From assembly GCF_003400205.1 (NCBI RefSeq), contig NZ_QUQV01000004.1, forward strand, positions 1-64,000: DNA of 64,000 nt, in the 5' to 3' direction. The position numbers and the translations under genes were made by a program. Each line of letters starts with the position of its first letter. Position 1 is the first letter of the stretch. Below, in pieces: positions 61,591 through 64,000 of the stretch. The notes below the pieces were generated by a model. That model had not been told where the DNA came from and searched no databases. It saw nothing but the letters and a program-made list of their open reading frames with translations. Origin of the DNA: Bacillus sp. HNG (GTDB taxonomy: Bacteria; Bacillota; Bacilli; Bacillales; Bacillaceae_L).

Positions 61591-63273
61591 ATGAACATTA
61601 AAATACACATCGTGGCACCCTATGAATCGATGATTCCAGTTATTGAAGAATGCATTGGTTATTTTCCTACATTTGAAATTCGTTATTCAATAGGTGACTT
61701 ACACGAAGGGGTAAAGCAGGCGATTCAAGCCGTGAGGAATGGAGCAGAGATTATTATTAGCAGGGGTGGGACGGCTAAATTAATTAAAAAAAATGTCCGT
61801 GTCCCTGTGCTCGATATGCAGCTTTCTGGGTATGACATGATTCGGTCTCTATCTTTAGCTACAAATTTGGAGAGTAAGACGGCGATTGTTGGCTTTTCGA
61901 ATATTACCTCTGGTGCTCAGTCCATCATAGATTTATTGGATCTGCCCTTAAAAGTTTTCACGGTTGCTGATTCTGATGAGGTAGCACCCTTAATCTTAGA
62001 ACTTAAAAACTCCGGATATCAGCAAATTGTAGGGGATGTAATTACTGTTAAAACTTCGAACGCATATGGTCTTAAGGGGTTTTTAATTCAATCTGGTAAA
62101 GAGTCTATTATGAATGCGTTAGAAGATGCGAAACTGGTTCATCATTATTTAAACGATAAAAATAATCTAATGAAAGTCATGGAGCAATTTATCTTAAAAG
62201 ACCACCAAAATTTGCTGATATTGGACGATAAAAATGAGATTATCTATGAGCGCTGGAATGATTTTCACACCAGCCCATTAACCGAAGCTGATTTATATAT
62301 ATTAATTACCGACCTCGAAATAAATAAACAGAAGGTTACAAGGAGCTTCATGATTCAGGATCATTTGTTTGATGTAACTGGCTATTTTATTCAAGTGAAC
62401 CAACAGTCTTTTAAGGTCATTGTTACTGAAAAAACAGTTTCTATTCTGGAACAAAAGGGTCTTTCTATTGATGCCGATACGACAAGTGAACCAATTGCAG
62501 CAGCGTCGGAAGTAATTAGGAATATATTAATTCATATAGAAACCCTCTATAAAAATAATCAAATAATCCTTTTACAGGGTAGAAAAGGTACTAGTAAGGA
62601 CTTTATTACTCGTTATATTCATCAGAGATATTCGGATGAAGGCTTGCTCCTTACAATTAATTTTAAAGAGTTCGATCATGATTATTTGGATAAAATGCCA
62701 CTAAGGAATATTCGTACAATTAGACTTATACATCCTGAGTATATAGACGAATATCAAAGGCTATCACATTTTATAAAAGAGTGTCTGACACATCATATAC
62801 GTATTTTCATCCTTACAGAAAGTATGTTACCTACTGAGTTTATTCAAGAGGTAAAGATGAATAAGATTATAATGCCGGATTTATCTGAAAGAAAAGAGGA
62901 TATTCGCATTCTTGCTCAATACTTTATTGCTTATTACAATCAAAAGTACGGAACGATACCAGTTAAGATTAACGGTGAGGCAATACAATTTTTAGAGAAT
63001 TTTACCTATCCTAATAATATCGACAATCTAAAAAATCTTATTAAGCAGGTTGCCTTAAATGAAAAGGACTATGTGATTCAAAAAGAAACAATTGAAAGAG
63101 TAGCTACAAATGAGCATCTTCCGGCTGATGTGATTTTTCAACAAGGTACTTTAAAGGAAATTGAAAAGGAAATTATTAAATTAGTCTTGAAAGCAGAAAA
63201 TAATAACCAAACAAGAGCAGCGGAACGGCTAGGAATTAATCGAGCAACTTTATGGCGTAAGCTTAAAGAGTAA
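61591..63273 (+). CDS. PrpR-N regulator with degenerate AAA+ domain and Fis-type HTH
   Basis: A 560-residue regulator built like sigma-54 activators of the PrpR family: an N-terminal PrpR_N sensor (about 5-185, with IISRGGTAKLIKK), a linker with PAS-like region (200-285), an AAA+-derived domain (about 300-490) and a C-terminal Fis helix-turn-helix (NNQTRAAERLGINRATLWRKL). The AAA+ part lacks a proper Walker A (GRKGTSKD), an acidic Walker B and the GAFTGA loop. It therefore probably cannot activate sigma-54 polymerase and may act with sigma-A. It precedes a KdgT-type permease gene with a sigma-A promoter. Confidence 0.82.
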   Translation: MNIKIHIVAPYESMIPVIEECIGYFPTFEIRYSIGDLHEGVKQAIQAVRNGAEIIISRGGTAKLIKKNVRVPVLDMQLSGYDMIRSLSLATNLESKTAIVGFSNITSGAQSIIDLLDLPLKVFTVADSDEVAPLILELKNSGYQQIVGDVITVKTSNAYGLKGFLIQSGKESIMNALEDAKLVHHYLNDKNNLMKVMEQFILKDHQNLLILDDKNEIIYERWNDFHTSPLTEADLYILITDLEINKQKVTRSFMIQDHLFDVTGYFIQVNQQSFKVIVTEKTVSILEQKGLSIDADTTSEPIAAASEVIRNILIHIETLYKNNQIILLQGRKGTSKDFITRYIHQRYSDEGLLLTINFKEFDHDYLDKMPLRNIRTIRLIHPEYIDEYQRLSHFIKECLTHHIRIFILTESMLPTEFIQEVKMNKIIMPDLSERKEDIRILAQYFIAYYNQKYGTIPVKINGEAIQFLENFTYPNNIDNLKNLIKQVALNEKDYVIQKETIERVATNEHLPADVIFQQGTLKEIEKEIIKLVLKAENNNQTRAAERLGINRATLWRKLKE

Positions 63274-63302
63274 TCTTTAGGTTTACGCTTTTTAATTAGC
63301 TT

Positions 63303-63379
63303 AAGTGTTGCATTTTTAAACACTTTTGATATTTAAGTATATTTTTTATAAAAAAAGTGTTGCTTTTATAAACGATTTA
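63303..63379. promoter_or_regulatory. Two related sites upstream of the permease gene
   Basis: AAGTGTTGCATTTTTAAAC (63303, extended as a dyad AAGTGTT...AACACTT) and AAGTGTTGCTTTTATAAAC (63356) are near-identical and 53 bases apart. The second contains the -35 of the permease promoter. They are candidate operators for the upstream PrpR-N regulator. Confidence 0.5.
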
Positions 63380-63388
63380 TTCTATATT
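63360..63388 (+). promoter_or_regulatory. Sigma-A promoter of kdgT-like gene
   Basis: TTGCTT, 17-base spacer, TATATT (63383-63388). A cre-like palindrome TGTAAACGCTTTAC (63394-63407) follows at the expected +1 region. Confidence 0.65.
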
Positions 63389-63428
63389 ACTAGTGTAAAC
63401 GCTTTACGAGAATAAGGGGGAAAACAAA

Positions 63429-64000
63429 ATGAAAATTAAAGCAACTTTAGATAAGATTCCCGGCGGAATGATGGTTGTTCCGTTGTTGCTAGCAGCAACG
63501 ATTAATACATTTTTTCCAAATATGCTGAGAATTGGCGGTTTTACCGAATCGTTATTCGTAACAGGAGCAAATACACTGATTGCACTTTTCTTATTTATTG
63601 CTGGTGCGCAAATCAGTGTGAAAAACGTAGGGGTATCACTAGGTAAAGGTGCAACATTACTTGGATTAAAATGGGTAGTAGGAGCAGCTTTCGGATTAGT
63701 AGCATACTTGTTAGCAGATAGTAATGGATTATTCTTAGGAATGGCTCCGCTTGCAATTATTGCGGCTATGACAAATAGTAATGGTGGAATGTACATGGCT
63801 CTAGTTGGTCAATACGGAAAAGAAGATGACAAGGCTGCATATTCACTATTAGCTCTAAATGATGGACCATTCTTAACTATGATTGCATTATCCATTTTTG
63901 GTACAATGGGCTTTGTTGATGGAATGTTTTCTATTCAATCATTCGTTGCAGTACTTCTTCCTATCGTTATTGGAATGGTTTTAGGTAATTTAGATCCAGA
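63429..64000 (+). CDS. 2-keto-3-deoxygluconate permease family transporter (partial)
   Basis: The first 190 codons of a KdgT-family secondary transporter; the gene runs past the window end. Hydrophobic helices and the family stretches KIPGGMMVVPLLLAATINTFFP, LIALFLFIAGAQI and AAMTNSNGGMYMALVGQYG are clear. KdgT imports 2-keto-3-deoxygluconate, but relatives encoded with PrpR-N regulators are often linked to four-carbon acid sugar pathways. GGGGG precedes the ATG. Substrate depends on the genes beyond 64000. Confidence 0.88.
   Translation, partial: MKIKATLDKIPGGMMVVPLLLAATINTFFPNMLRIGGFTESLFVTGANTLIALFLFIAGAQISVKNVGVSLGKGATLLGLKWVVGAAFGLVAYLLADSNGLFLGMAPLAIIAAMTNSNGGMYMALVGQYGKEDDKAAYSLLALNDGPFLTMIALSIFGTMGFVDGMFSIQSFVAVLLPIVIGMVLGNLDP

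Noticed and set aside
63300-63428. Sigma-54 (-24/-12) promoter for the permease
   Set aside because: No TGGCAC-N5-TTGC element is present, whereas a sigma-A promoter with 17-base spacing is.

Overview
The window is a Bacillaceae chromosome segment (moderate-to-low GC, strong AGGAGG-type ribosome binding sites, sigma-A promoters, SAM riboswitch, CcpA-type cre boxes). The spore genes (alpha/beta-type SASP, gerQ, cwlJ) and the block ywdI / DUF423 (ywdK-like) / gerQ / cwlJ / hemQ / pta / lipL, which follows the order known from Bacillus subtilis ywd-ywf, make it an endospore former related to Bacillus or Neobacillus. No tRNA, rRNA, prophage, transposase or CRISPR array was seen.

Layout. 1-5.2 kb: a 53-bp tandem repeat array, a PfkB sugar kinase, a convergent M20 dipeptidase and a secreted SpoIID/LytB protein. 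5.3-19.3 kb: a 12-gene, 14-kb co-directional cluster for peptidoglycan-sugar recycling (murK-like kinase, two tandem-GNAT acetyltransferases, murQ, AmiE-like amidase, PIG-L deacetylase, nagZ, anmK, a CUT1-type ABC importer, namZ, murR). It resembles the B. subtilis murQ-murR-murP-amiE-nagZ-namZ operon, but the PTS permease is replaced by an ABC importer plus a cytosolic kinase, and none of the three hydrolases has a signal peptide. This suggests that intact muropeptides or disaccharides are imported and dismantled inside the cell. 19.3-20.1 kb: gene-free DNA made of about 52-bp tandem repeats. 20.1-30.4 kb: threonine-to-glycine operon (kbl, tdh), cupin, NUDIX, an M20 deacylase that apparently starts at AUU, small membrane and regulatory proteins, and a yhgE/TetR pair with two matching 23-bp operators.

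30.8-45.8 kb: carbohydrate region. An alpha-glucoside ABC importer, a LacI regulator and two GH13 alpha-glucosidases face a glucose-type ABC importer, a YesM/YesN two-component pair and a membrane-anchored sugar-binding co-sensor. Two inverted copies of a dispersed repeat bracket malR to the glucose importer. None of the three CUT1 importers in the window has its own ATPase, so a shared MsmX-type ATPase encoded elsewhere is implied.

45.8-56.6 kb: spore small proteins, an HU protein, 5-oxoprolinase genes pxpBAC, the ywd/ywf block, and an inserted MarR regulator with two CarD-like paralogues, linked by four near-identical 19-bp operators. 57.0-61.4 kb: a SAM-I riboswitch controlling a ribose-type ABC importer plus a VOC enzyme, best explained as uptake of a methionine-salvage sugar such as methylthioribose. 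61.6-64 kb: a PrpR-N regulator with a degenerate AAA+ domain and a KdgT-type permease cut by the window end.

The strongest candidates for undescribed biology are the ABC-fed intracellular muropeptide recycling operon and the MarR/CarD regulatory module.
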